This document shows positions 1 to 8,739 of a stretch of DNA of 64,000 bases, piece after piece (positions within the stretch are counted from its first letter, which is position 1; every line of letters begins with the position of its first letter). Below the pieces are notes generated by a model. That model was not told where the DNA came from and did no database searches. It saw only the letters and a program-made list of their open reading frames with translations. The position numbers and the translations under genes were made by a program. Source of the stretch: Micromonospora sp. WMMD980 (GTDB taxonomy: Bacteria > Actinomycetota > Actinomycetes > Mycobacteriales > Micromonosporaceae); NCBI RefSeq assembly GCF_029626035.1, contig NZ_JARUBE010000003.1, positions 2,170,001-2,234,000 on the forward strand, in the 5' to 3' direction.

Positions 1-136
1 CCCCCTCGGCCGGCAGGAAGTAGCCGTGGTGCACGCCGCCGTGCCGTCGCACCAGCTCCATCCAGGCGCGGGCGAACCGTTCGAACGCCCCGATCTGCCC
101 GGGATCGATGGTGTAGTGCACCACGCAGGTGATCAT
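1..136 (-). CDS. NIPSNAP-like family protein (N-terminal part only)
   Basis: Only the first 45 codons lie in the window; the rest runs off the left edge. The ATG is at complement 134-136. The start MITCVVHYTIDPGQIGAFER, followed by a 'W..LV..HGG.HHGYFLP' pattern, matches the NIPSNAP/DUF-type dimeric alpha-beta barrel family in actinobacteria. These are small cytoplasmic proteins of mostly unproven function. It lies 20 bases downstream of the TetR stop and on the same strand, so it may be read through from that operon. Confidence 0.6.
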   Translation of the reverse strand, partial: MITCVVHYTIDPGQIGAFERFARAWMELVRRHGGVHHGYFLPAEG

Positions 137-156
137 GCGAGCACCATAGCGGCCCG

Positions 157-927
157 TCAGCCGCCGGCCGCGCGTTCGGCGACCACCACCGAGATGCCGT
201 CGAGCACCCGCTGGAGGCCGAACTCGAACGCGTGGTCCGGCCCGTACGCGGCGCCGTGCGCCAGGCCGGCGGCGGTGCCGACCCGGGCGGCGAGCGGATA
301 GCTGCCGGTGGCCATGAACTTCTCCAGCCAGGGCGCGTGCGTCTGCCACCACGCCTCGTCGGTCATCCCGGTTTCCCGCTCCAGCTCGACCACGTCGAGC
401 GCGGCGCGGGCCGCGCTCTTCGCGTGCCCGAGCACGAGCGTGAGCACGGCGTCCATCTCCACGTCGTCGAGGCCGATGTCCGCGACCGCGTGCAGCTCGT
501 GGTCGTACTTGGCGAGCACGTTGGGGCCGAGCACCGGCCGGGTGGTCTCGGCGCGCAGCAGCCACGGATGGGCGCGGTAGAGCGCCAGGTTGTCCCGGGC
601 GATGCGCTCCAGCCGCCCGCGCCAGCCGCCCGGCATGTCGGCCGGGCGGGGCAGGTCGCCGAGGACGGTGTCGACCATGACGTCGAGCAGTTCGGCCTTG
701 CCCGGCACGTAGGTGTAGACGGACATGGTGCCGACGCCGAGCGCCTCACTGACCCGGCGCATGGTGAGCGCGTCGATGCCCTCGGCGTCGGCGATCTCGA
801 CGGCCGTCCGCACGATCCGGTCGACGCTGAGACCGGGCCCGGCGCCGCGGCTCGCCGGCTCCCGGGTGCGCCAGAGGATGGCCAGGCTGCGGGCGGGGTC
901 GGCCTTGCGCCTGCGGTCGGTCGACAT
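157..927 (-). CDS. TetR/AcrR-family transcriptional repressor (local regulator of the ABC exporter)
   Basis: 256 residues. The N-terminal third carries the TetR helix-turn-helix: 'ALTMRRVSEALGVGTMSVYTYVPGKAELLD' spans about residues 52-82, shown here by its key pieces TMRRVSEALGVG and SVYTYVPGK. The C-terminal half is helical, resembles the TetR_C ligand and dimerisation domain, and contains a long acidic/helical stretch. The gene is the last of three on the minus strand, about 35 bases after the ABC permease. The perfect inverted repeat upstream of the ATPase gene (2772-2800) is the obvious operator. Repression of the exporter, relieved by the exported compound, is inferred. Confidence 0.85.
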   Translation of the reverse strand: MSTDRRRKADPARSLAILWRTREPASRGAGPGLSVDRIVRTAVEIADAEGIDALTMRRVSEALGVGTMSVYTYVPGKAELLDVMVDTVLGDLPRPADMPGGWRGRLERIARDNLALYRAHPWLLRAETTRPVLGPNVLAKYDHELHAVADIGLDDVEMDAVLTLVLGHAKSAARAALDVVELERETGMTDEAWWQTHAPWLEKFMATGSYPLAARVGTAAGLAHGAAYGPDHAFEFGLQRVLDGISVVVAERAAGG

Positions 928-962
928 GGTGTCGTCATGCTACCGCCCCCCACCGGTGAGGC

Positions 963-1778
963 TCAGCCGCCCAGCGCGCGGTAGCGGCGCAGGGACAGCG
1001 GCACGAACACGGCGACCAGCGCCAGCGGCCAGAGCACGGCCAGCAGCGGGTGGTGCGCGGCCACCCAGCCCTCGCCACCCCAACCGGGGTTTCCGAACAG
1101 TTCCCGGGTGGCGCCGACGGTCGCCGACAGCGGGTTCCACTCGGCGACCGCGCCGAGCCAGGCGGGCATGGTCGACGGCGCGACGAACGCGCTGGACAGG
1201 AAGCCGAGCGGGAACTCCAGCGTCTGCACGGCGGTCACCGCGCCCGCGCCTTTCGTGACCAGGCCGAGGTAGATGCCCACCCAGGTCAGCGCGAAGCGCA
1301 GCAGCAGGATCAGCCCGAGCGCGGCGAGCGTGTCGCCGGGGCCGCCGTGCGCGCGCCAGCCCACGGCCAGGCCGGCGAGCAGCATGACCGCGAGCGTCAC
1401 CACCGCGAACAGCATGTCGGCCAGCGCCCGGCCGAGCAGCGGGGCCAGCCGGGACACCGGCATCGACCGGAGCCGGTCGGTGATGCCGCGTTCGGCGTCG
1501 GCGGAGACCGCCATGGTGGTCTGGCTGATGCCGAAGAGCATGGTCATGGCGAACATGCCGGGCATCAGGAACTCCCGGTAGCTGCCGCCGCCGGGCACCT
1601 GGAGCGCGCCGCCGAACAGGTAGGCGAACATCAGCAGGATCAGGATGTTGAAGGCGAGCGCGCCGGCCAGCGGGCCGGGGTCGCGACGCCAGTGCGCGAG
1701 CGCCCGACAGGTGAGGGTGCGGCTGTCGCCGGCCAGGGACGGGCGGCCCGGCGGCGAGGCGACGGTGGCGGCGCTCAC
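963..1778 (-). CDS. ABC-2 type transporter permease, DrrB-like
   Basis: 271 residues with about six hydrophobic segments, for example the stretches around GALAFNILILLMFAYLFGG, MLFAVVTLAVMLLAGLAVG and LAALGLILLLRFALTW. The internal 'RGITDRLRSMPVSRLAPLLGRALAD' region (RSMPVSR) is the DrrB/ABC-2 coupling motif that contacts the ATPase. The start overlaps the stop of the ATPase gene by 4 bases (1775-1778), so translation is coupled. Family members export hydrophobic drugs, antibiotics or lipids across the inner membrane; the substrate here is unknown. Confidence 0.9.
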   Translation of the reverse strand: MSAATVASPPGRPSLAGDSRTLTCRALAHWRRDPGPLAGALAFNILILLMFAYLFGGALQVPGGGSYREFLMPGMFAMTMLFGISQTTMAVSADAERGITDRLRSMPVSRLAPLLGRALADMLFAVVTLAVMLLAGLAVGWRAHGGPGDTLAALGLILLLRFALTWVGIYLGLVTKGAGAVTAVQTLEFPLGFLSSAFVAPSTMPAWLGAVAEWNPLSATVGATRELFGNPGWGGEGWVAAHHPLLAVLWPLALVAVFVPLSLRRYRALGG

Positions 1779-2746
1779 GCGGGCACCTCCACGATGGCGT
1801 CGACCCGCTCGGCGGGCCGGCCGGTGAGCCGGAGGAACACCTCGTCGAGGGTCGGCCGGCGCAGCGCCACGTCCGTCACGGTCACCCCGTCGGCGTCGAG
1901 CGCGCGCAGCACCCCGGTCAACGCGCCGGCCCGGTCGTCGACCTGGGCGCTGACCGCGCGGCGGTCCGGGTCGACGACCGGCTCGGCGGTGGCCACCCGG
2001 CGCAGCCGGTCCGCTGCCGTGGCGAGGTCGCGGGCGTCGCGGACGACCAGATCGATCCGGTCACCGCCGAGCCGGGACTTGAGCGCGTCCGGGGTGCCCT
2101 CGGCGATGACCCGACCGGCGTCGAGCACGCAGATGCGGTCGGCGAGCTGGTCGGCCTCGTCGAGGTACTGCGTGGTGAGCAGCACGGTGGTGCCGGCCCG
2201 GACCAGGTCCCGGACCGACTCCCACACCTCGTTGCGCCCGCGCGGGTCCAGAGCCGTGGTGGGCTCGTCGAGGAAGAGCACCGACGGTGTGCGGATCATC
2301 CCGGCGGCCAGGTCGAGCCGCCGGCGCATCCCGCCCGAGTACGTCCGCACCGGCGCGCCACCGTCGTCGGCGAGCCCGAACCGCTCCAGCAGCTCTCCGG
2401 CGCGCCGGCGGGCCTGCGCCCGGCCGAGGTGGAACAGTCGACCGAGGATCACCAGGTTCTCCCGACCGCTCAGCGCCTCGTCGAGAGCCGGACGCTGCCC
2501 GACCAGGCCGATGCGGTAGCGCACTTGGTCGGCCTGGCGGGCCACGTCGAAACCGGCCACCTCGGCCCGGCCGGCGTCGAACCGCAGCAGCGTGGCCAGG
2601 ATCCGTACCGCCGTGGTCTTGCCGGCGCCGTTCGGGCCGAGCAGCCCGCAGACCGTGCCGGGTGGCACCCGCAGGTCGAATCCGTCCAGCGCGGCCGTGT
2701 CGCCGTACCGCTTGCACAACCCTTCCGCGATGATCGCGTGTTCCAC
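1775..2746 (-). CDS. ATP-binding protein of DrrA-type drug/antibiotic exporter
   Basis: 323 residues, a typical DrrA length. Walker A is GPNGAGKTT near residue 40, the ABC signature is YSGGMRRRLDLA, and Walker B plus catalytic glutamate is VLFLDEPTTALDP. The C-terminal 90 residues match the DrrA extension that docks on DrrB ('RRPTLDEVFLRLTG'). The GTG start is at complement 2744-2746, with GGAGGAGG about 8 bases upstream. First gene of the three-gene operon; a perfect operator-like palindrome lies 25 bases ahead of the start. Confidence 0.92.
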   Translation of the reverse strand: MEHAIIAEGLCKRYGDTAALDGFDLRVPPGTVCGLLGPNGAGKTTAVRILATLLRFDAGRAEVAGFDVARQADQVRYRIGLVGQRPALDEALSGRENLVILGRLFHLGRAQARRRAGELLERFGLADDGGAPVRTYSGGMRRRLDLAAGMIRTPSVLFLDEPTTALDPRGRNEVWESVRDLVRAGTTVLLTTQYLDEADQLADRICVLDAGRVIAEGTPDALKSRLGGDRIDLVVRDARDLATAADRLRRVATAEPVVDPDRRAVSAQVDDRAGALTGVLRALDADGVTVTDVALRRPTLDEVFLRLTGRPAERVDAIVEVPA

Positions 2747-2771
2747 CGGGTCGCCTCCTCCGTGGTGTCCT

Positions 2772-2800
2772 CGCCCTATCGTACAACGTACGATAGGGCG
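2772..2800. promoter_or_regulatory. Probable TetR operator: perfect 13-bp inverted repeat
   Basis: Positions 2772-2784 are the exact reverse complement of 2788-2800, separated by AAC. The arm reads CGCCCTATCGTAC. It lies between the hydrolase stop and the ABC ATPase start. On the minus strand a TAGCGT -10-like hexamer sits just upstream (complement 2803-2808), so a bound repressor would cover the start site. A long, exact dyad with a short spacer upstream of an operon encoding a TetR protein is the classical arrangement. Confidence 0.75.
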
Positions 2801-2804
2801 TACG

Positions 2805-3683
2805 CTACCGCTTCAGGAGCGCCCGCAGCGCCTCGGTGACCTCGGCCGGGGCCGCCTCGGCCAGGAAGTGCCCGGCGGTGGTGGTGCGGTGCTCCAGGTC
2901 CGGGGCCCAGGCCCGCCACACCGCCTGCGCGTCGTAGCCGAGCGCCGCGCCCCAGTCCTGCTGGATCACGGTCACCGGCATGTCCAGCCGTCGCCCCGCG
3001 TCCCGGTCCGCCCGGTCGTGCGCCACGTCGATGCCGGCCGAGGCCCGGTAGTCGGCGACGATCGAGTCGACCGCCTCCCGGGAGGCCCGCAGGTACTCGG
3101 CACGCACCTCAACCGGCACGGCCGCCGGGCCGGTGCCCCAGGCGTCGAGGAAGTAGCCGAAGAACGCGTCAGCGCTTGCCGAGATCATCCGCTCGGGCAG
3201 GCCGGGCGGCTGCGCCATCAGGTAGAGGTGGAAGGCCACCGCCGCCGACGCCCCGTGCAGCACGTCCCACATGTCGAGGGTGGGCAGCACGTCCAACGAC
3301 GCCAGGTGGGTGACGACGTCCGGATGGTCCAGGCCGGCGCGCACCGCGACCAGCGCGCCCCGGTCGTGCCCGGCCAGCGCGAACCGCTCGTGACCGAGCG
3401 CCCGGGCCAGCGCCACCACGTCGGCGGCCATGGTCCGCTTCGCGTACGTGTCCTCGTCGTGCGCGGGCGGCTTGTCGCTGGCGCCGTACCCGCGCAGGTC
3501 CGGGCAGATCACGGTGTGGTCGGCGGCCAGGTCGGCGGCGACGTGCCGCCACATCAGGTGGGTCTGCGGGAAGCCGTGCAGCAGCACGACCGGGCGGCCG
3601 CGGCCGCCCACCGCCACGTTCAGCGCCACACCGTCGGCGACGGTGACGCGCCGATAGTCGAATTCTGGAATGCCGATGCTCAT
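2805..3683 (-). CDS. Alpha/beta hydrolase, haloacetate dehalogenase-like
   Basis: 292 residues from the ATG at complement 3681-3683 (MSIGIPEFDY). A longer upstream reading frame exists but is antisense to the SARP gene and has no support. Motifs are HGFPQTHLMWR (oxyanion-hole region), DLRGYGASDKP, the nucleophile elbow GHDRGA with Asp as nucleophile, and a C-terminal histidine in TTAGHFLAEAAP. The Asp nucleophile and the 'FPQT.LMWR' signature fit fluoroacetate/haloacetate dehalogenases and related epoxide hydrolases; the actual substrate is not determinable. Divergent from the SARP regulator with 97 bases between them. Confidence 0.85.
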   Translation of the reverse strand: MSIGIPEFDYRRVTVADGVALNVAVGGRGRPVVLLHGFPQTHLMWRHVAADLAADHTVICPDLRGYGASDKPPAHDEDTYAKRTMAADVVALARALGHERFALAGHDRGALVAVRAGLDHPDVVTHLASLDVLPTLDMWDVLHGASAAVAFHLYLMAQPPGLPERMISASADAFFGYFLDAWGTGPAAVPVEVRAEYLRASREAVDSIVADYRASAGIDVAHDRADRDAGRRLDMPVTVIQQDWGAALGYDAQAVWRAWAPDLEHRTTTAGHFLAEAAPAEVTEALRALLKR

Positions 3684-3730
3684 CTCGGTGCCTCTCTGCG
3701 TCGTCGTACCGGTGAAGCGTCGCGCCGCCG

Positions 3731-3748
3731 GATGAGCAACCGATGAGC
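3731..3748. promoter_or_regulatory. Possible SARP binding site: heptamer direct repeats with 11-base period
   Basis: GATGAGC occurs at 3731-3737 and again at 3742-3748, exactly one helical turn (11 bases) apart. It lies in the short divergent space between the hydrolase and the SARP gene. SARP proteins are known to bind heptameric direct repeats with 11-base periodicity. A third copy in inverted orientation lies at 3678-3684, across the hydrolase start. The role is inferred. Confidence 0.45.
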
Positions 3749-3780
3749 GCGGTACGGTGGCCCGGGTCGAGGAGGGGTCG

Positions 3781-5736
3781 GTGCAGGTCAGCTTCGGGGT
3801 GCTCGGGCCGGTAACGGCCTGGGACGGTGACGGCGCGCCGGTCGACCTGAGGGGGCCCCGGCACCGCGCGGTGCTGGCCCGGCTGATCGTGGCCCGCAGC
3901 CGGGTGGTGCCGGTCGACCACCTTGTCGACGACCTGTGGGCCGACCCGCCGGCGGGCGCGGTCGGCGCGGTCCGCACGTTCGTCGCGGCGCTGCGCCGCC
4001 GGCTGGAACCGCGGCGGGCGCCGCGCGAGCCGGCCCGGCTGCTGGTCACCGACGGACCGGGGTACGCGCTGCGCGCCGCCGGCGACACCGTCGACGCCTG
4101 GCGGTTCGCCGACACCGTCGCCGCCACCACCGACGCGCTGCCCCGACCGACGCTCGACCGGCTCGACGCCGCGCTGGGCTGGTGGCGCGGCCCCGGGTAC
4201 GCCGGTCTCGACCAGCCGTGGGCGCGTGCCGAACGGGCCCGCCTCGACGAGCTGCGACTGACCGCGGTGGAACGGCGCGCCGAGGCGCTGCTCGCGCTGG
4301 GCCGGGCCACCGACGCCGTCCCCGACCTGGACGCGCACGTGGCGGACCACCCGTGGCGGGAGGACGGCTGGCGGCTGCTGGCGCTGGCCCTCTACCGCGC
4401 CGGGCGGCAGGCCGACGCGCTCGCGGTGCTGCGCCGGGCCCGGGAGCGGCTACGCGACCAGCTCGGCCTGGACCCCGGCCCGCGCCTGCGCCGGCTGGAG
4501 ACCGACCTCCTGCGCCAGACCGACCCGGAGCCCACCGGACCGGGGCGGGTGTGGGCGGAGGCCGCCGCGGCGTACGAACGCAGCGTGGTGCCCGGGGCGC
4601 GGGCCCGGCTGGAGTCCACCGTCGGGCTCCTGCGCAGCCTCGCGGTGACCGGGCCGGGTGGCCTGGAGGCGGCCCGCGACCAGCGGGTCGCCGCCATCGA
4701 CGCGGCCGAGCAGCTCGGCGACCCGGACCTCACCGCGCGGGTGATCGGCGGCTACGACGTGCCGGCGATCTGGACCCGCGCCGACGACCCGGAGCAGGCG
4801 GCCCGCGTGGTGGCGGCGGCGGAACGGGCGCTGGCCGGCCTCGGCCCGGACGCGCCGGAGACGACCCGCGCCCGGCTGCTCGCCACCGTCGCCGTCGAGT
4901 CCCGCGGCCTGCCGTCGACGCGCGGGCCCGACGCGGCCCGCCAGGCCGAGGCGATCGCCCGACGGCTGGCCGACCCGGCCCTGCTGGCCCAGGCGCTCAA
5001 CGGCGTGTTCATGCAGACGTTCCACCGTGCCGGGCTGGCCGCCGAGCGGGATGCGACCGGCGCCGAACTGGTCGAGCTGGGCACCCGGCACGGCCTGGCC
5101 CCGGTCGAGATCCTCGGGCGGCTGATCCGCATGCAGGCGCGCGGCGCGCTGGCCGACCTCACCGCCGCCGACGCGCACGCCGACGCGGCGGACCGGCTCG
5201 CCGCCCGGCACGAGTCGCCGCTGACCGGCGTGTTCACCGCCTGGTACCGGGCCATGCGCGTCGCCGCGGCCGGCGCGCCGTACCCGGAGGCGGAGGCCGC
5301 CTACCGGACGGCCGCCGGTCGCCTGGCCGGCTGCGGCATGCCCGGCGTCGAGCGGGGCCTGCTCCCGCTGGCGCTGCTCTGCCTGCGGGTGTGGCACGAC
5401 CTCCCGGCCGACTTCCCCGACGACACCGACTGGGGCCCGTACGCGCCGTGGGCCCGGCCGCTCGTGCTGCTCGCCGCCGACCGGCGCGCCGACGCCGCCG
5501 CCGCGCTGCGCCGGACCCCGCCACCGCCGCGCGACCTGCTGCTGGAGGCGCTGTGGGCGCTCACCGGCCGGGCCGCGGTCGCGCTCGACCACCGGGCCGC
5601 GATGCGCCGCGTCCGCGACGCGTTGGCGCCGGCGGCGCCCGAGGTGGCCGGCGCCGGCAGCGGGATGCTCACCGCCGGCCCGGTCGCCGTGCACCTCGAC
5701 CGGCTCACCGCCGCCCTCGGGGAAGCGTCCGACTGA
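3781..5736 (+). CDS. SARP-family regulator (wHTH plus BTAD, no NB-ARC)
   Basis: 651 residues from the GTG at 3781, chosen because GAGGAGGGG precedes it; a GTG at 3757 is possible but lacks a ribosome site. Residues about 1-95 are an OmpR-like winged helix (FGVLGPV..W.G..V.LRGPRHRAVLA; VDHLVDDLWADPP; VRTFVAALRRRLEP). Residues about 100-245 are the bacterial transcriptional activator domain, with WWRGPGYAGL and 'LEPVPDLDAHVADHPWREDGWRLLALALYRAGRQADAL' features. The remaining 400 residues are TPR-like helices without a P-loop ATPase, unlike AfsR. Probably regulates itself and the divergent hydrolase. Confidence 0.85.
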   Translation: MQVSFGVLGPVTAWDGDGAPVDLRGPRHRAVLARLIVARSRVVPVDHLVDDLWADPPAGAVGAVRTFVAALRRRLEPRRAPREPARLLVTDGPGYALRAAGDTVDAWRFADTVAATTDALPRPTLDRLDAALGWWRGPGYAGLDQPWARAERARLDELRLTAVERRAEALLALGRATDAVPDLDAHVADHPWREDGWRLLALALYRAGRQADALAVLRRARERLRDQLGLDPGPRLRRLETDLLRQTDPEPTGPGRVWAEAAAAYERSVVPGARARLESTVGLLRSLAVTGPGGLEAARDQRVAAIDAAEQLGDPDLTARVIGGYDVPAIWTRADDPEQAARVVAAAERALAGLGPDAPETTRARLLATVAVESRGLPSTRGPDAARQAEAIARRLADPALLAQALNGVFMQTFHRAGLAAERDATGAELVELGTRHGLAPVEILGRLIRMQARGALADLTAADAHADAADRLAARHESPLTGVFTAWYRAMRVAAAGAPYPEAEAAYRTAAGRLAGCGMPGVERGLLPLALLCLRVWHDLPADFPDDTDWGPYAPWARPLVLLAADRRADAAAALRRTPPPPRDLLLEALWALTGRAAVALDHRAAMRRVRDALAPAAPEVAGAGSGMLTAGPVAVHLDRLTAALGEASD

Positions 5737-6541
5737 CGTCCTCGCCCGGTGCCCGCCGCGCCGGCGTACCCGCGAGTCGTCGGGGCGTTTCCTCCGGCCA
5801 CCGCCACCAGATGCCGTAGGCGCACTCGGGGTCCGGCCGCCGCAGGGTCAACGCGTAGACGACCTTTCCCGCCGCCTGGTCGGCGCTGGGCCGGCATCGG
5901 GTGCGGGCGACCTCCTGACGACTCGACCCCGACCGCGTTCTCCGCCACACCACGTGCCACGCCTCGGCCGGCGCGTCCGCGTGGTCGAACTGCACCCGTA
6001 CCGACAGCTTCCCGACCGGGCGTTCCTCGCAGCTCTCCCGGTAGTACGGCTTCATCGGCGCGTAGGCATCCTCGAACACCTGCCTGATGCCGACGCTCAC
6101 CCGCCGGCCGCGGGCCAGCGGGCCGAGCAGATACAACCACCGGTAGACCCGCCCGTCCTCCTCGGCGACCGCGCCGTCGAGCAGCCGGTGTTCCGGGAAC
6201 AGCGACGTCGCCTCCTCGACCGTGCGGTTCTGGCCGCTCCAGTGCGAGCGGATGCCGACCAGGCGGATCTGCCGCGTCGCCCGGACTCGTTGCTGTCGCG
6301 TGTAGGCGTAGCGGTGGTGGGAACGACCGTCGGCCCCCTTGACGCGCGTGACGACCAGCGACCCGTCGAGTTCCTCGATCAGGAAGTCCGGCGAGACGCG
6401 CGGGTGTGCTGTCCAGCAGTCTCCGCAGACCCATCGGCCCTCCCCCGGTGTGCCATCTCGTCGGCGGGAAAGCCACCGACGGTCCGATCCATCCACAGAA
6501 ACCCAGGAGTTCGTGGGTGAGCCAGCGGTCACGGGGGTCAC
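5705..6541 (-). CDS. Conserved-looking protein of unknown function
   Basis: 278 residues. It overlaps the end of the SARP gene by 32 bases on the opposite strand. The body has a well-formed, evenly coding sequence with many Trp/Tyr/Arg and a regular beta pattern (SVGIRQVFEDAYAPMKPYY, KLSVRVQFDHADAPAEAWH, YGIWWRWPEE). An N-terminal WVCGDCWTAHP offers only one Cys pair, so a full zinc ribbon is not evident. No signal peptide or membrane segment. I do not recognise the family. The start is uncertain, and the last ~30 residues, antisense to the SARP gene, are low in complexity. Confidence 0.55.
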   Translation of the reverse strand: MTPVTAGSPTNSWVSVDGSDRRWLSRRRDGTPGEGRWVCGDCWTAHPRVSPDFLIEELDGSLVVTRVKGADGRSHHRYAYTRQQRVRATRQIRLVGIRSHWSGQNRTVEEATSLFPEHRLLDGAVAEEDGRVYRWLYLLGPLARGRRVSVGIRQVFEDAYAPMKPYYRESCEERPVGKLSVRVQFDHADAPAEAWHVVWRRTRSGSSRQEVARTRCRPSADQAAGKVVYALTLRRPDPECAYGIWWRWPEETPRRLAGTPARRAPGEDVSRTLPRGRR

Positions 6542-6614
6542 TCAGCACTCACTCCGAGCACACCCGGCTACCGCCGACGCGCCCGGCCCCGCGACCTCCG
6601 GTTAGGGTGCGGCG

Positions 6615-8003
6615 ATGGACGAGCTGCGGGAGCTGTTCCGGCGGGCCGCCGAGCACGCCGCCGACTACCGGCGGACACTTGCCGAACGGCCGGTCGGGGT
6701 GCCGGTCGACCAGGCCACCCTGAACCGGGCGTTCGCCATCGAGCTGCCGGCCACGCCCACGCCGCCTGAGCAGGTGCTGACGGAACTGGTCGCCGCCGCC
6801 GAGCCGGGGCTGGTCGCCACCGCCGGCCCGCGCTACTTCGGCTTCGTGGTCGGCGGCGCGTCCCCGGCCGCCACCGCCGCCGACATGCTCGCCGCCGGCT
6901 GGGACCAGATCGCGTTCAACGCGGTCACCTCGCCCGCCGCGGTGGCCGCCGGCACCTGGCTCAAGGACCTGCTCGGCATCCCGGCGACCGCGTCGGTCGG
7001 CTTCGTCACCGGCGGCCAGGCCGCCAACACCGCCGGACTCGCCGCCGCCCGGCACCAGGTGCTCGCCGACGCCGGCTGGGACGTGGAACGGCGCGGGCTG
7101 CTCGGCGCGCCGCCGGTGCGGGTGCTCGCCGGCGCCGAACGGCACGCCACCGTGGACCGGTCCCTGCGCCTGCTCGGCCTCGGCACGGACGCGGTGACGG
7201 AGGTGCCCGCCGGCCCGCAGGGCGCGATCGACCCGGAGGCGCTGGCCGCGGCGCTACGCGGCTCCCCCACCGGGCCGACCGTCGTCTGCCTCCAGGCGGG
7301 CAACGTGAACACCGGCGCGTTCGACGAGCTGCGCACGGCGTGCGACCTGGTGCACCGGCACGGTGGCTGGGTGCACGTGGACGGCGCGTTCGGTCTGTGG
7401 GCCGCCGCCAACCCGTCCACCCGGCACCTGGTGGACGGCATCGAGGCGGCCGACTCGTGGGCCTGCGACGGACACAAGTGGCTGAACCTGCCGTACGACA
7501 TCGCGTTCGCGTTCTGCGCCCGGCCGGACGTGCACGCGGCGGCCCTGTCGTACGCGGCCGCGTACCTCGTGGGTTCCGGTGGGGTGCCGGCGGGCGCGGA
7601 CCTGACCGCGGAGTCCTCGCGGCGCGCCCGTGGCTTCGCGGCCTGGGCGGGCCTGCGGGAGCTGGGCCGCGACGGCGTGGCCGCGCTCGTCGAGCGCTGC
7701 TGCGCGCTGGCCCGCCGGGTCGCCGACGGGCTGACCGCGGCCGGGTTCGAGGTGGTCAACGACGTGGTCCTCAACCAGGTGCTGGTCGGCTTCGGCGACG
7801 ACGCGGCCACCGACCGGGTGGTCGCCGCGACGCAGGCCGACGGGACGTGCTGGGTGGGCGGCACGACGTGGCGGGGGCGGCGGCTGATGCGGATCTCGGT
7901 GTCCAACGCGACCACCACGGAAGCGGACGTGGACCGGTCGGTGGCCGCGATCAGCCGGCTGGCCCGCCGGACGGGCGAGGGCATGCTTCACTCACGGCCG
8001 TGA
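6615..8003 (+). CDS. PLP-dependent decarboxylase of the glutamate/aromatic amino acid group II family
   Basis: 462 residues. The Schiff-base lysine lies in DGHKWLNLPYD, and the upstream cofactor-binding Asp/Ala lies in WVHVDGAFGLWA. GFVTGGQAANTAGLAAARH is the usual substrate/phosphate-binding turn, and the C-terminal small domain ends in 'RRLMRISVSNATTTEADVDRSV'. Catalyses decarboxylation (or possibly a related lyase reaction) of an amino acid; the substrate cannot be assigned. Translationally coupled to the following membrane protein by a GTGA overlap. Confidence 0.88.
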   Translation: MDELRELFRRAAEHAADYRRTLAERPVGVPVDQATLNRAFAIELPATPTPPEQVLTELVAAAEPGLVATAGPRYFGFVVGGASPAATAADMLAAGWDQIAFNAVTSPAAVAAGTWLKDLLGIPATASVGFVTGGQAANTAGLAAARHQVLADAGWDVERRGLLGAPPVRVLAGAERHATVDRSLRLLGLGTDAVTEVPAGPQGAIDPEALAAALRGSPTGPTVVCLQAGNVNTGAFDELRTACDLVHRHGGWVHVDGAFGLWAAANPSTRHLVDGIEAADSWACDGHKWLNLPYDIAFAFCARPDVHAAALSYAAAYLVGSGGVPAGADLTAESSRRARGFAAWAGLRELGRDGVAALVERCCALARRVADGLTAAGFEVVNDVVLNQVLVGFGDDAATDRVVAATQADGTCWVGGTTWRGRRLMRISVSNATTTEADVDRSVAAISRLARRTGEGMLHSRP

Positions 8004-8635
8004 CGTGGCGACGGGCAGCCTCCGCGGCGGTGGCGTTTGTGGTGATCGTGGCGGCGGCCGGCGGATGGAACTGGTGGCACCAGCGACCGCCCTACGGGCC
8101 GGAGGCACTCCACCTCCGCTCGTCGTTGGAATTCGTCACCTACGACGAGGCGCAGGCCGCGCTCGGTTCGGCGTACCAGGCGCCGGTGGCGTCCGGCGGT
8201 GACCAACTGGTGCTGGGCCGGGTGTCCTGGCAGCCGCCGCCGGCACCGCTGGACGGCGGATACTTCGCGCTCTTCCTCATCGACAAGCGCAGCGACCTCA
8301 AACCGCCGGTGTTCGCGGTGTCCGCGCCGCAGGAGAGCGTCGGCATGGGCAGCGCCGGGGTGGAGAACAAAATCCCGGACCGCTACCCCTGGTTACGCGG
8401 CGCGGGCGATGTGCAGGTCGGCGAGCACGATTGGCGGAACGGCGGAAGCCGGCTGGCGATCGGAGACGCCCGGGCTTCACCGGTGACGTTCGTGGCGCTC
8501 TTTCCGCGCCTGTACAGATCGCAGCGCGAGTTCCCGATCGCCACCGCGCCGGTGACGCTGCCCGACCTGCTGCTGGCGCTCGTCTACCTGGGAGCCGACG
8601 ACCAAGTCTACTGGGCACAGCGGCTGCAGGGCTGA
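8000..8635 (+). CDS. Membrane-anchored protein of unknown function
   Basis: 211 residues from a GTG at 8000 that overlaps the stop codon of the decarboxylase. One N-terminal transmembrane segment (SAAVAFVVIVAAAGGW, residues about 7-24) is followed by a soluble extracytoplasmic domain with a mixed alpha/beta pattern and no recognised motif. The lack of a lipobox and the short n-region fit a type II anchor. I do not recognise the family. Confidence 0.65.
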   Translation: MTWRRAASAAVAFVVIVAAAGGWNWWHQRPPYGPEALHLRSSLEFVTYDEAQAALGSAYQAPVASGGDQLVLGRVSWQPPPAPLDGGYFALFLIDKRSDLKPPVFAVSAPQESVGMGSAGVENKIPDRYPWLRGAGDVQVGEHDWRNGGSRLAIGDARASPVTFVALFPRLYRSQREFPIATAPVTLPDLLLALVYLGADDQVYWAQRLQG

Positions 8636-8739
8636 CCGCGGTCCCTCCCGCCGTCCGAGATTGCCGCAGGACGGGACATACACTCAGCGCCACCGGTTGG
8701 TAGCGTAGCGGTCACCGATGTCCCCTGGGGAGGGTGGCG

